A stretch of 64,000 nt of DNA, taken from NCBI GenBank assembly GCA_038103905.1, contig JAYNZW010000001.1, forward strand, positions 124,001-188,000. The letters run 5' to 3'. Position 1 is the stretch's first letter. Each line of letters opens with the position of its first letter. Below are positions 17,571 through 26,299 of the stretch, piece after piece. Position numbers and translations under genes: made by a program. The notes below the pieces were generated by a model, which saw only the letters and a program-made list of their open reading frames with translations, ran no database searches and was not told the DNA's origin. This DNA is from CABYIR01 sp038103905 (GTDB lineage Bacteria; Pseudomonadota; Alphaproteobacteria; Pelagibacterales; AG-422-B15).

Positions 17571-18698
17571 ATGGATTTTAGAGTTAACAGTACAGATCTT
17601 CTTAAAGCATTATCGCATATACATGGTATTGTAGAGGTGCGTCACACTCTTCCAATATTATCAAACATAATTATTACAACTAATGATAACTCTTTATCAC
17701 TATCTTCAACTAATTTAGATATTTTCTGCTCTGATGACTTAGAAGCTGAAGTTGGTCAAAATGGATCTACTTCAGTATCAGCTTCAACTTTTTACGAGAT
17801 AGTTAAAAGGCTTCCGAGTGGATCTGAAATTCATGCATCATTATCAGAAGAAGACTCAACATTGGTATTAAAGTGTGGGAGATCAAAATTTAATCTTACC
17901 ACTATATCACCAGATGATTTCCCGAAGATCTCTCATGATGATTTAAATATCCAATTTGTCTTAAGTGCAACAGAGCTTAAAAGAATGATAGATAAGACTA
18001 AATTTGCAATATCTAACGAGGAAACAAGATATTATTTAAATGGTGTTTTTCTTCACCAAACTCAGAAAAACTCAATAGATATTCTGAGGGCAGTTGCTAC
18101 TGATGGGCACCGATTAGCTCAATACGATATTCCTCTACCGCAGGGTGCTAAGGATATGAACGGAATAATTATACCAAAAAAAATGATTCAAGAGTTAAGA
18201 CGAGTTTTAGATGATGCTAACGGTGATATCAATATACAGTTAAATGAAAATAAAATTAAATTCTCATTTAATAACATGCAAATTATTTCAAAAGTTATTG
18301 ATGGAACTTTTCCTGACTATACTAAAGTTATTCCCCAATCTAATGATAAATCAATTACCACCAATAATGACGAATTAAAAAAAGCAATTGATAGAGTTTC
18401 TGCAGTTGCAATTAACGAAGAAACTAAATCAAAGGCTATAAAATTGATTATTGAGTCAAATAAAATATCCTTAAGCGTCGACTCAACATCAAGAGGTTCT
18501 GCAATTGAAGAAATTGACTTAGAATATAATAGTGAAAAGGTTGAGATTGGTTTTAATTCAAGGTATTTAATTGATATATGTAATGAGATTGATGGTGATA
18601 AGATTAACCTCAAATTTTTAAATTCAACTTCTCCTGCAATTATTTTAGATAATACAGACGAAAATCTATTCTTTGTATTAATGCCAATGCGAATATAG
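17571..18698 (+). CDS. dnaN: DNA polymerase III beta sliding clamp
   Basis: DnaN forms the ring that tethers polymerases to DNA. The 375-residue protein has the three repeated clamp folds; recognisable are HGIVEVRHTLPILSNI near the start, GRSKFNLTTISPDDFP at the end of the first domain, TDGHRLA in the second and the C-terminal FVLMPMRI that ends nearly all clamps. Its hydrophobic pocket is the likely docking site for the UmuC polymerase also encoded in this window. It follows dnaA by 67 nt and precedes recF by 6 nt. Confidence 0.97.
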   Translation: MDFRVNSTDLLKALSHIHGIVEVRHTLPILSNIIITTNDNSLSLSSTNLDIFCSDDLEAEVGQNGSTSVSASTFYEIVKRLPSGSEIHASLSEEDSTLVLKCGRSKFNLTTISPDDFPKISHDDLNIQFVLSATELKRMIDKTKFAISNEETRYYLNGVFLHQTQKNSIDILRAVATDGHRLAQYDIPLPQGAKDMNGIIIPKKMIQELRRVLDDANGDINIQLNENKIKFSFNNMQIISKVIDGTFPDYTKVIPQSNDKSITTNNDELKKAIDRVSAVAINEETKSKAIKLIIESNKISLSVDSTSRGSAIEEIDLEYNSEKVEIGFNSRYLIDICNEIDGDKINLKFLNSTSPAIILDNTDENLFFVLMPMRI

Positions 18699-18704
18699 AT
18701 ATAC

Positions 18705-19823
18705 ATGTATTCCAATGGAATAATAAAAAAAATATCAATCTTAAATTTTAGATCTCATCAAGAACTTCTTATTGTTTCAGATAAAAGTAATGTCGTGCTA
18801 TTTGGAGAAAATGGAGCGGGAAAAACAAATATCTTAGATGCCATATCAATGTTTTCTCCGGGCAAAGGTATGAGAAATACTAAACATGAAAATATGGTCA
18901 ACAAAGACTCAAAAATTAAAAGTTTTGAAATTAAAATGTTACTCAAATATAATCATGGTGATTTACACATTCATAAAAAGTTTAAAACTGATTCAGGTAA
19001 GCAACAAATAAGTTATTTTGTTGATGAAGAAAAAGTTACATCAAATGATTTACTAAATTATTTGAGGATAATTTGGGTTACACCTGTGATGGAAAAAGTA
19101 ATGCTTCAAAGCTATTCTGAAAAAAGAAAATTTTTTGATAGAATGATTTTTAACATAAACCAAATTCACTTAAAAAATTGTAGAAAACTAGAAAAGCTTT
19201 TGAAAGAAAGATTAAAGCTCCTTGATCAGTATACTTCTAATAAAGAATGGATTTCAATTATTGAGAATAAGATATCAGATGTTTCATTTGATATTTTAGA
19301 TGAAAGAAAAAAGAATGTTAAGCTGTTAAACGATTATTTATCAAAAATTACAAAACCATTTACTTCATGTAATGTTCAACTTTCGCACAAACTTGAAAAG
19401 GATTTTTTTCATTTGAAGAAAAATGAGTTCAAAGAGAAATATTCAAATATTTTGAGTAAAAATAGATCAATTGATAGAGAAATATCAAGAACATCGGTCA
19501 ATATAAATAGTGTCGATTTCAATATCTTTAAGTCAAAAGACCTCACTATTGAGGCAAAAGACTGCTCAACAGGTGAGCAAAAATCAATGCTAATATCAGT
19601 TATTATTTCTGTTTGTAAAATAATTAAAGATTTAAATAAAGATTTAACTCTTATAGTTTTAATTGATGAGGCAATGGCTCACTTTGATGCTAAGCATAGA
19701 GAAAAATTATTTGATGAACTTGTTCAATTGAATTCACAGGTATGGTATACAGGTGTATCAAAAGAACTTTTCAAAAGTATATCGGGCCAAACTATTTTCT
19801 TTGAAGTGAAAAATAATATATAA
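18705..19823 (+). CDS. recF: DNA replication and repair protein RecF
   Basis: RecF is an ABC-type ATPase that helps load RecA at gaps in the RecFOR pathway. The 372-residue protein has the SMC-like head: FRSHQELL near the start, Walker A at about residue 32 (GENGAGKTN), the signature STGEQKSMLIS near 289 and Walker B LIVLIDEAMAHFD. It sits between dnaN and gyrB, 6 nt and 7 nt away. An internal region rich in Lys and Glu is expected for the arm. Nothing is missing. Confidence 0.95.
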   Translation: MYSNGIIKKISILNFRSHQELLIVSDKSNVVLFGENGAGKTNILDAISMFSPGKGMRNTKHENMVNKDSKIKSFEIKMLLKYNHGDLHIHKKFKTDSGKQQISYFVDEEKVTSNDLLNYLRIIWVTPVMEKVMLQSYSEKRKFFDRMIFNINQIHLKNCRKLEKLLKERLKLLDQYTSNKEWISIIENKISDVSFDILDERKKNVKLLNDYLSKITKPFTSCNVQLSHKLEKDFFHLKKNEFKEKYSNILSKNRSIDREISRTSVNINSVDFNIFKSKDLTIEAKDCSTGEQKSMLISVIISVCKIIKDLNKDLTLIVLIDEAMAHFDAKHREKLFDELVQLNSQVWYTGVSKELFKSISGQTIFFEVKNNI

Positions 19824-19830
19824 TTTACAT

Positions 19831-22251
19831 ATGAATAAAAACGCAAGTGCTAATTACGGCGCTGAATCTATTAAAGTATTAAAGGGTCTTGATGCAGTAA
19901 GAAAAAGACCTGGAATGTATATTGGAGATACCGATGATGGCACAGGTTTACATCATATGGTGTTTGAGGTTGTTGATAATTCAATTGATGAAGCATTGGC
20001 GGGACACTGTGACGAAATTAATATTTGGTTGAATGCCGATGGCTCAGTAACCGTTGAAGATAATGGAAGAGGTATCCCAACAGAGATACATCCTGAAGAG
20101 AAAATTTCTGCGGCTGAGGTAATAATGACACAATTACATGCTGGTGGAAAATTTGATCAAGACTCATATAAAGTTTCTGGTGGATTACATGGTGTAGGTG
20201 TTTCAGTTGTGAATGCGCTCTCTTCTGTTCTGAATCTAAAAATTTACAGAGATGGTCATAATTATGAAATAAACTTTAATAAGGGTGTTGCAGTAGAGGC
20301 ACTTAAAGACTTAGGCAAGATAGATGATAAACAAGGTACTCAAATAACATTTAAACCTGATAAAGATACGTTTACAAATGTTGACTTCAGTTCAAAAATT
20401 CTCACTCAGAGATTTCGTGAAATGGCATTTTTAAATCCATTAATTTCAATTAATTTTTTTGATAGAAGAGAAGCTGATATCAAAGAAAGTAAATTTCATT
20501 ATGAGGGTGGTATTAATGAATTTGTAAAATTTCTAGATAAATCTAAAAAACCTCTTATTGATGAGCCAGTTTTCATCGAAGGCAAAAAAAACAATATAGA
20601 GTTTTCTTGTGCACTTTGGTGGAATGATAGTTATTATGAACAAATATTAGCATTTACAAATAATATAAGACAAAAAGATGGAGGCACACATCTATCAGGT
20701 TTTAGATCCGCAGTTACAAGAGTTGTAAATAATTTTTACGATGACTCAGTAAGTAAAAAAAACCAAGTTTCCACAAGTAGTGATGACATAAGGGAGGGCA
20801 TTACTAGTGTATTATCTGTTAAAGTTCAAGATCCAAAGTTTTCTTCTCAAACAAAAGATAAGCTCGTCTCATCAGAAGTTAGACCTGTCGTAGAAAGTCT
20901 GATTAGTGAGAAACTTACCATTTGGTTCGAACAAAATCCCCAAGCAGTTAAAGTAATATTATTGAAAATACAAAAAGCTGCCGAAGCAAGAGAGGCTGCA
21001 AGAAAAGCTAGAGATTTAACTCGAAGAAAAAGCTCTTTAGAAGTAAGTAACCTCCCAGGCAAACTTGCGGATTGCCAAGAAAAAGATCCTAAGCTATCAG
21101 AAATATTTATTGTCGAGGGAGATTCTGCTGGAGGCTCTGCAAAACAGGGAAGAGATCGAAAGTTTCAAGCCATTTTACCTTTAAGGGGAAAAATACTAAA
21201 TACTTGGAAATCAAGAATTGATAAAATACTCGGATCTACTGAGATTGGTACCTTAATTACAGCATTAGGAGTTGGCATTGGAAAGAATGAGTTTGATCCT
21301 GAAAAACTCCGGTATCATAAAGTTGTAATAATGACCGATGCTGATGTTGATGGCTCTCATATCCGTACATTGCTTCTAACTTTTTTCTTCAAAGAAATGC
21401 GAGAGCTAATTCAAAATGGACACTTGTATATAGCCAGACCACCTTTGTATAAAATTAAAAAAGGAAAAGATGAATTATATTTAATGGATGATCAAGAATT
21501 AAGTCATGCTTTGATAAACTATGGAAGTAAAGATTATGAATTTCAAACATCTCAAGGAACGATATTTAAAAATAAAGATTTAGAAAATGAGTTGAGAAAT
21601 ATTTCAGTTGCAGAAAGTATTTTAAATCGAGTCCCTGATCGATATGATAAAAAGTTTCTTGAACAAATTGCAATTGCTGGATGTCTAGATGTATCTAAGC
21701 TTAAAGATAATTCTAAAGCTTCAGCAGAAGCCTGTAAGTATTTATCCCAAAGAGTGGATATGATTACGCCTGACTATGAAAGAGGATGGGAAACTTCTTT
21801 TGAGTATGATAAAGGTTTCACTTTTACGAGAAAAATAAGAGGAGTTGACGATATTTCTATTATTGACATGGATTTAATTAAATCACAAGCTATTGAAACT
21901 CTATCGAAAAACTATGACTCTCTCTATGCAATGTTTCAGGCTCCAGGAAAACTAATTGGTAATAATGATTATGCTGAGACAATTTACTCTCCATCTCAAT
22001 TATTAGAAATTATAAATAATGAAGGAAAAAAAGGACTCTCACTTCAGAGATATAAAGGTTTAGGTGAAATGAATCCAGAACAACTCTGGGAAACTACATT
22101 AGATCCAAAGAATAGATCATTGCTACAAGTTAAAATAGATGATCAAGTAGGGTCACAACAAATTTTTGAAAATTTGATGGGTGACGATGTAGCACCTCGT
22201 AGAAAGTTTATTGAAGAAGGCGCCTCAACAGTTGTAAATCTTGATATTTAA
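19831..22251 (+). CDS. gyrB: DNA gyrase subunit B
   Basis: GyrB is the ATPase subunit of gyrase, which introduces negative supercoils. The 806-residue protein has the GHKL ATPase domain (EVVDNSIDEALAG, DNGRGIPTE and GGLHGVGVSVVNALS), the transducer, the TOPRIM domain with EGDSAGGSAKQGRD and DADVDGSHIRTLL, and the C-terminal QRYKGLGEMNPEQLWETT segment. The ending ASTVVNLDI matches the typical ANLDI tail of GyrB rather than ParE. It completes dnaA-dnaN-recF-gyrB. Its stop shares TTAA with the convergent metalloprotease gene. Confidence 0.97.
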   Translation: MNKNASANYGAESIKVLKGLDAVRKRPGMYIGDTDDGTGLHHMVFEVVDNSIDEALAGHCDEINIWLNADGSVTVEDNGRGIPTEIHPEEKISAAEVIMTQLHAGGKFDQDSYKVSGGLHGVGVSVVNALSSVLNLKIYRDGHNYEINFNKGVAVEALKDLGKIDDKQGTQITFKPDKDTFTNVDFSSKILTQRFREMAFLNPLISINFFDRREADIKESKFHYEGGINEFVKFLDKSKKPLIDEPVFIEGKKNNIEFSCALWWNDSYYEQILAFTNNIRQKDGGTHLSGFRSAVTRVVNNFYDDSVSKKNQVSTSSDDIREGITSVLSVKVQDPKFSSQTKDKLVSSEVRPVVESLISEKLTIWFEQNPQAVKVILLKIQKAAEAREAARKARDLTRRKSSLEVSNLPGKLADCQEKDPKLSEIFIVEGDSAGGSAKQGRDRKFQAILPLRGKILNTWKSRIDKILGSTEIGTLITALGVGIGKNEFDPEKLRYHKVVIMTDADVDGSHIRTLLLTFFFKEMRELIQNGHLYIARPPLYKIKKGKDELYLMDDQELSHALINYGSKDYEFQTSQGTIFKNKDLENELRNISVAESILNRVPDRYDKKFLEQIAIAGCLDVSKLKDNSKASAEACKYLSQRVDMITPDYERGWETSFEYDKGFTFTRKIRGVDDISIIDMDLIKSQAIETLSKNYDSLYAMFQAPGKLIGNNDYAETIYSPSQLLEIINNEGKKGLSLQRYKGLGEMNPEQLWETTLDPKNRSLLQVKIDDQVGSQQIFENLMGDDVAPRRKFIEEGASTVVNLDI

Positions 22252-22976
22252 TCGAAGCGCAATCTATACATATAGTCTTCATTCTGTTTAAGCCATTTCT
22301 GAGCATCTTTTCTATTAGGAATTAGTCTGTCAACTAAGTTCCAGAAATTTTTGCTATGATTAAATTCTATTAAATGGCTTAATTCATGAGCAATTATATA
22401 TTTCAATATATATTGAGGACAAAAAATTAATCTCCAATTTATACTTATTTCATTTTTTGAATTGCAAGAACCCCAGTAAGAAAAAGAATTTGATACCTTC
22501 ACTTGTGAGACTTTAACACCTAACATTTGTGAGAAGTCATTAATTATTTCTTTAGATTTATTTTTTACTTCATCTTTCATCCACTTTAAGAGAACACTGG
22601 AATGTCTTTTATTGGATAATATTTCAATAGTGTGATTCTTTAGATAGACTTTATTTCTTGTGGAAGAAATATATTTTATTTCAAAAATACGATCAAAAAA
22701 ATTTATTTGAAGTCCATCATTTATTCTTATTATTGGTTTAAATTTTTTAATTTCTTCATGTAGCCAATCAAGATTTTCTTTAGCAAATTCTGCGCCTTCA
22801 TCATATTTTACATGATGAGGTATTGAAACAAGTCCATTTAAATCCTTCTTATCAAGTGAGAGTTTATAGCTTTTTGATAATTTATTTTTTTTTACCTTAA
22901 TTAAAATGATCTCTTTTTTGTGTATAAACTCAAATTTTTTTATTAAATTTTTTCGATGCTTTTTTATTAAAGTCAT
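22248..22976 (-). CDS. YgjP-like (SprT/DUF45) zinc metalloprotease
   Basis: This 242-residue protein belongs to the YgjP/WLM-like group of SprT-type peptidases. The zinc motif is HELSH at 197-201 with the third ligand candidate His207 (EFNHSKNFW), preceded by the family's YWGSCNSKNEISINWRL segment. It is Lys-rich, has no signal peptide or membrane helix, and probably acts in the cytoplasm. E. coli YgjP is an active but poorly understood protease. It is a single gene between gyrB (convergent, 4-nt overlap) and regB (divergent, 49 nt). Confidence 0.88.
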   Translation of the reverse strand: MTLIKKHRKNLIKKFEFIHKKEIILIKVKKNKLSKSYKLSLDKKDLNGLVSIPHHVKYDEGAEFAKENLDWLHEEIKKFKPIIRINDGLQINFFDRIFEIKYISSTRNKVYLKNHTIEILSNKRHSSVLLKWMKDEVKNKSKEIINDFSQMLGVKVSQVKVSNSFSYWGSCNSKNEISINWRLIFCPQYILKYIIAHELSHLIEFNHSKNFWNLVDRLIPNRKDAQKWLKQNEDYMYRLRFD

Positions 22977-23025
22977 ATTAATTAATATAATTAATTTTTG
23001 AATTTAAAAAAGAAGAGAAAAACTT

Positions 23026-24318
23026 TTGAGACAAGGTAATTTAACAAAACAAGATAATATTTCTCTAAAACTTAGAACTCTTATCTTTTTCAATTGGATT
23101 GCAATTATTGGTCAATCTTTAGCAGTTTTTGTTTCATACTCACTTATTGATGTTGAGTTCAACCTCTACGCAACAATATCTTTAATTTTAATCTTATTAT
23201 TATTAAATATTTTTTTAACCTTAAGGTATCCAGTAACTAAGACTCTAAGTTTTAACGAAATTACAATCTATCTGTTATTTGATCTCTTCCAGCTTATTTC
23301 TTTACTATATCTTACAGGTGGTCTCACAAACCCTTTTTGTATCCTTATTCTAGTTCCCATAGTAATTTCTTCTACTTATCTTGATTTGAATCGAACAATA
23401 TTTATTTGTTTAGCATCAATTATTTCTCTAAGTATTTTACTTTTTTTCTATGTTCCAATAAGTAGTGATTTAATCAATTTTAATAGTAGCAGCTTCTCTG
23501 AAGTTGAAATTTTTTCAATATGGGGAGCATTAATTATAACACTTATTTTTATTTCTGCTTATTGCTTTAGAACTGCAAGTGAGTCTCGCAAGGCAGGTGA
23601 AGCCCTACGTGAAACTCAAATGGCATTATCAAATGAGGAAAAAGTATCTGCACTTATGAGTCTTACAGCTGCTGCGGTTCATGAACTAGGCACTCCACTC
23701 TCTACTATTTCAGTGGTCTCAAAAGAGCTTGTTGGAAATCTAAATAAAAATGACTCAAATTATGAAGATTTACTCTTGATACAAACACAAGTCAAAAGGT
23801 GTGCAGAAATATTAAAGAGACTTCGAACAAGTAATTTTGTGACTGGCAGTGATGAGTTTCTAAATGAATTTACATTTACAAGTCTCATAAATGAAGTACT
23901 AGAAGATTATTCTAATGAAAAAATTGAAGTTTCAATTAATGCTGATGATATTTTTGCTGAAAAGAACATAACTTTTTCAAGAGTTCCTGAGATTATTCAG
24001 TCTTTATCAAATATAGTGGATAATGCTTTTAAATATGCAGAAAATAAAATTATTATTAATTTGAAATATGCAGAAAAGTACATAATTGTTGAGATAATAG
24101 ATGATGGAAAAGGCTTTTCCCCTGAAATTTATTCATTATTGGGAGAACCTTATGTTCGAAGGAGTATTGATAAGGAAGATAAAGGATTAGGCTTGGGCTT
24201 ATTCATATCAAAAAATTTAATTGGTAAGACTTACGGTGATATTGAGTTTTTAAATCAGAAGCCAAACGGAGCATGTGTAAGAATTTATTTAAACAAGAAA
24301 GAATTAAATATTAGCTAG
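23026..24318 (+). CDS. regB: Redox sensor histidine kinase RegB/PrrB
   Basis: RegB senses the ubiquinone pool or oxygen state and phosphorylates RegA to adjust respiration and energy metabolism. The 430-residue protein has about six N-terminal membrane helices with the quinone-site motif GGLTNPF, the phosphoacceptor His at about 216 (AAAVHELGTPLSTIS) and an ATPase domain ending GLGLGLFISK. Cys259 in QVKRCAEIL corresponds to the redox-active cysteine described at about 265 in Rhodobacter RegB. The start is TTG at 23026, preceded by AGAAGAG. RegA follows after 4 nt; the senC gene often found between them is absent. Confidence 0.92.
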   Translation: MRQGNLTKQDNISLKLRTLIFFNWIAIIGQSLAVFVSYSLIDVEFNLYATISLILILLLLNIFLTLRYPVTKTLSFNEITIYLLFDLFQLISLLYLTGGLTNPFCILILVPIVISSTYLDLNRTIFICLASIISLSILLFFYVPISSDLINFNSSSFSEVEIFSIWGALIITLIFISAYCFRTASESRKAGEALRETQMALSNEEKVSALMSLTAAAVHELGTPLSTISVVSKELVGNLNKNDSNYEDLLLIQTQVKRCAEILKRLRTSNFVTGSDEFLNEFTFTSLINEVLEDYSNEKIEVSINADDIFAEKNITFSRVPEIIQSLSNIVDNAFKYAENKIIINLKYAEKYIIVEIIDDGKGFSPEIYSLLGEPYVRRSIDKEDKGLGLGLFISKNLIGKTYGDIEFLNQKPNGACVRIYLNKKELNIS

Positions 24319-24322
24319 TTTT

Positions 24323-24853
24323 ATGAATGAAGATAATTCACTTTTAATCTTAGATGATGATGAAATCTTTTGTAAGCGATTACAAACGGCAATGAGTAGA
24401 AAAGGTTTTGACTCATATGGAGCCTATTCAATCAAAGAAGCAAAAGAATTACTTAAAAATTCTATACCAAAATACGCTGTAATCGATTTGAGATTAGGTG
24501 ATGGTAATGGACTTGAAGTTGTATCAATAATTTCAAAACAAAGAAAAGATAGTAAGATCATAATTTTAACTGGATATGGAAATATTCCAACTGCTGTTGC
24601 TGCGGTTAAGGAAGGGGCTTGTGATTATTTATCAAAACCAGCTGACGCCGACGATATTGAGGCCGCTCTTAGATCTCCATACGAGAAAATGCCTGATCCA
24701 CCGATTAATCCGATGTCTGCAGATCGGGTTAAATGGGAGCATATTCTTAGAGTATATGAGCAATGCAATAGGAATGTATCAGAAACTGCTCGTAGACTTA
24801 AAATGCATAGAAGAACCCTTCAAAGAATTCTTCAAAAAAAGTCCCCACGATAA
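24323..24853 (+). CDS. regA: Redox response regulator RegA/PrrA
   Basis: RegA is the response regulator partner of RegB. The 176-residue protein has a receiver domain with the acidic pocket (LILDDDE), the phosphoacceptor Asp near residue 55 (VIDLRLGDG), the conserved Lys (YLSKPADADD), a proline-containing linker and a short Fis-type helix-turn-helix (NVSETARRLKMHRRTLQRIL). The HTH is the nearly invariant RegA type. Predicted targets are cytochrome oxidase, carbon and nitrogen genes, by analogy with Rhodobacter. It ends 7 nt before a convergent ferritin-like gene. Confidence 0.94.
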   Translation: MNEDNSLLILDDDEIFCKRLQTAMSRKGFDSYGAYSIKEAKELLKNSIPKYAVIDLRLGDGNGLEVVSIISKQRKDSKIIILTGYGNIPTAVAAVKEGACDYLSKPADADDIEAALRSPYEKMPDPPINPMSADRVKWEHILRVYEQCNRNVSETARRLKMHRRTLQRILQKKSPR

Positions 24854-24860
24854 AATAAGA

Positions 24861-26060
24861 TTATGCTGATTTCTTTAAATTATTGATTTCACTCAGAGTA
24901 CTTACACCTTGGTCAGCAATCTCTTGACCTGCAACAGTATCATTTTCAGAATCTAGTTCATCCATATTTACGAACTCAGCATATGTTGCTTTAGTTCTGT
25001 CAGTAATAATATGCGCTTTAAGTAAAGTTTTAACCAAAACCCTGAATATATTATTTTGGTTTTTCATTTCATCTTTAATAACTTCACCCTGATCAATATA
25101 TTTATGAAATTCTTGATCAACCCATTTATAATCTAAGCCAACACAAGAATATACATGTTTCTTTTCAGTTGGATTTACAAGATTAAATAAAAGTTCAACA
25201 AATATTTTTTCAGCCCAATCTTCAACTTTTATGTGCTCACTTTTTGATAACTTAGGAATAGTTCTGTCTGCCCAAATTTTACCAAACTTATGATGAAAAG
25301 CCTCGTCACTCATTGTGTACTTCAACAACGTTTTTAGAACGGGATCATTTGTATTTTCGTAAGCCATTGCAAAAGCGCCCATTGCTAATCCCTCAATCAT
25401 CATCTGCATTCCAACGATTTTCTTATAGACAACATCTGATGATACAATGTCATTAGCAACTCTTCCAAGTGTTGGGCCAACCTTATATGGCGCTCCCCAT
25501 CTTGCTTGAATATATTTTGTGAAACCTGCCACATGCCTAGCTTCTTCTCTCGTTTGATTTGCAGCGTATTCTTGTGCACCAGGATCCCTTAAAACATGAC
25601 AAAGACTAGCACTTAAAGACAGCGCAGCTTGCTCACCATGCAGTATTTGCGATAATACAAATCTAAAACTTTCATTATTTAACTTAATTAGTTGTTTTTC
25701 AGATAATTTATCTCTGATGCTTGGTATTTGTAATTCAATTCCAAAAGGACCATCAGGGTCAACTATATTTTCATTATCAATATCAAACGGTATATCAAAA
25801 TCGATGTATTTTTTGTCATTAGGATCCCAAAAATGTTTGTGAGTCGCGCTTATAATTTTATCAAAGGCATCAGATCGATCACTGTATCGGTCTTCATCCA
25901 TCATTGGAATAAAGTGTCTAGGGTTAGCAGCATTATACGCAGGATCTTTTGTTAGTGAGTTCTTACCAGTATTAGATGTTTGCCACTTTTCTTGGACTTT
26001 ATATACTTTGTCTTTTGCAATTATTTTAGCAATTTGTATTTTCTGAGATAATTCAACCAT
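24861..26060 (-). CDS. Ferritin-like diiron carboxylate protein
   Basis: This 399-residue protein has a complete diiron ligand pattern in a four-helix bundle: Glu143, ExxH at 173-176 (EARH), Glu223 and ExxH at 253-256 (EAFH). That pattern is shared by acyl-ACP desaturases, ribonucleotide-reductase R2 proteins, AurF-type N-oxygenases and related enzymes. It has a 110-residue N-terminal extension with HFWDPNDKKYIDFDIP and no signal peptide. It is divergent from an MMPL-type RND exporter, so modification or export of a lipid is a reasonable guess. I do not recognise the exact family; oxygenase or desaturase chemistry is likely but unproven. Confidence 0.7.
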   Translation of the reverse strand: MVELSQKIQIAKIIAKDKVYKVQEKWQTSNTGKNSLTKDPAYNAANPRHFIPMMDEDRYSDRSDAFDKIISATHKHFWDPNDKKYIDFDIPFDIDNENIVDPDGPFGIELQIPSIRDKLSEKQLIKLNNESFRFVLSQILHGEQAALSLSASLCHVLRDPGAQEYAANQTREEARHVAGFTKYIQARWGAPYKVGPTLGRVANDIVSSDVVYKKIVGMQMMIEGLAMGAFAMAYENTNDPVLKTLLKYTMSDEAFHHKFGKIWADRTIPKLSKSEHIKVEDWAEKIFVELLFNLVNPTEKKHVYSCVGLDYKWVDQEFHKYIDQGEVIKDEMKNQNNIFRVLVKTLLKAHIITDRTKATYAEFVNMDELDSENDTVAGQEIADQGVSTLSEINNLKKSA

Positions 26061-26222
26061 ATGCAGAATTTAATTTAAAAAAATATAGAAGTAAACATAC
26101 TATTAAATATCTAGATATATCAATGTGACAAACAGTCAAATTTATTTAATAAAAAAAAATCAATTTAATCAATATCTTATAAAAATTAATCATAAAATTT
26201 ATTTTAAAAAGATTATTGTTTT

Positions 26223-26240
26223 TTGTGTACTTTAACACAA
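26223..26240. repeat. Inverted repeat in the divergent promoter region of the RND exporter
   Basis: TTGTGT and ACACAA flank a 6-base spacer, 60 nt before the RND start, in the 239-nt AT-rich region between the diiron protein gene and the exporter. It is a candidate operator; the rest of this region shows only A/T runs and no gene. Confidence 0.3.
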
Positions 26241-26299
26241 TTTTCCAATAATTTTAGCCAATCAAAAACGGGCTTTCAAAAAAAATAAACTAACTATTT

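Noticed and set aside
24576..24869. Alternative 97-codon frame within regA
   Set aside because: It overlaps the RegA receiver and DNA-binding domains in another frame and has no recognisable content.
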